This document shows, one piece after another, positions 31,451-31,500 of a stretch of 31,500 nt of DNA (positions are counted from its first letter, which is position 1; each line of letters opens with the position of its first letter). Made by a program: the position numbers and the translations under genes. Source of the DNA: Tubiluchus corallicola (Eukaryota > Priapulida > Priapulimorpha > Priapulimorphida > Tubiluchidae); contig JAQGDQ010000198.1 in NCBI GenBank assembly GCA_030141605.1, forward strand, positions 173,501 to 205,000, read 5' to 3'. A model generated the notes under the pieces. That model did no database searches. It had not been told where the DNA came from and saw only the letters and a program-made list of their open reading frames with translations.

Positions 31451-31500
31451 CAGTGAATGGTATCACTTTACCGAGCACCACAGAAATTAGTGATTATACC

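Overview
The window is animal (metazoan) nuclear DNA. It is AT-rich, has widely spaced short exons with GT-AG introns, and carries many microsatellites, minisatellites and worn transposons. One gene dominates it: on the minus strand, the 5' part of a cyclic-nucleotide phosphodiesterase of the PDE11 family. I could assemble eleven exons from the start codon (31056) down to position 307. They give 576 in-frame residues: a PDE11-type N-terminal segment, GAF-A, GAF-B and the start of the catalytic domain. All ten internal introns have GT/AG ends and compatible phases. The metal-binding HD core lies beyond the left edge. GAF-B and the start of the catalytic domain look more like insect-type PDE11 than human PDE11A as I remember them, so an invertebrate is likely. 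I cannot fix the phylum; a marine invertebrate such as a tunicate is possible but is a guess.

The second gene is an intact single-exon GT10 (alpha-1,3-type) fucosyltransferase on the plus strand (5611-6726). It lies inside the 8.3-kb PDE11 intron 10, antisense to the host gene, and has its own AATAAA signal. Its substrate cannot be read from the sequence and nothing links it functionally to PDE11; the nesting is positional.

Layout from left to right (3' to 5' along PDE11): partial intron 11; exon 11 (307-453); intron 10 with a retroelement 3' tail, a clearly bounded PIF/Harbinger element (884-2264, TAA target duplications), a degenerate LINE reverse transcriptase (about 3480-5200), the fucosyltransferase and two dinucleotide arrays; exons 10, 9 and 8 (8717-10174), with an 88-bp tandem duplication abutting the exon 9 acceptor; intron 7 with a candidate inverted-repeat element (10418-11184); exons 7 and 6; intron 5 with a long (AAT)n; exon 5, a symmetric exon that could be a cassette; intron 4; exon 4; intron 3 with a LINE C-terminal fragment; exon 3; intron 2 with another LINE fragment running into a (CA)n; exon 2; the 7.2-kb intron 1 with several unrelated tandem repeats; exon 1 with the start codon; and an upstream region made of a diverged ~50-bp repeat.

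I see no bacterial-style system, CRISPR array or confident RNA gene. The most notable points are the nested antisense fucosyltransferase, the phase-0/phase-0 exon 5 inserted in GAF-B, the unusual GAF signature residues, the internally deleted Harbinger element with nested terminal repeats, and the tandem repeats next to exon boundaries.
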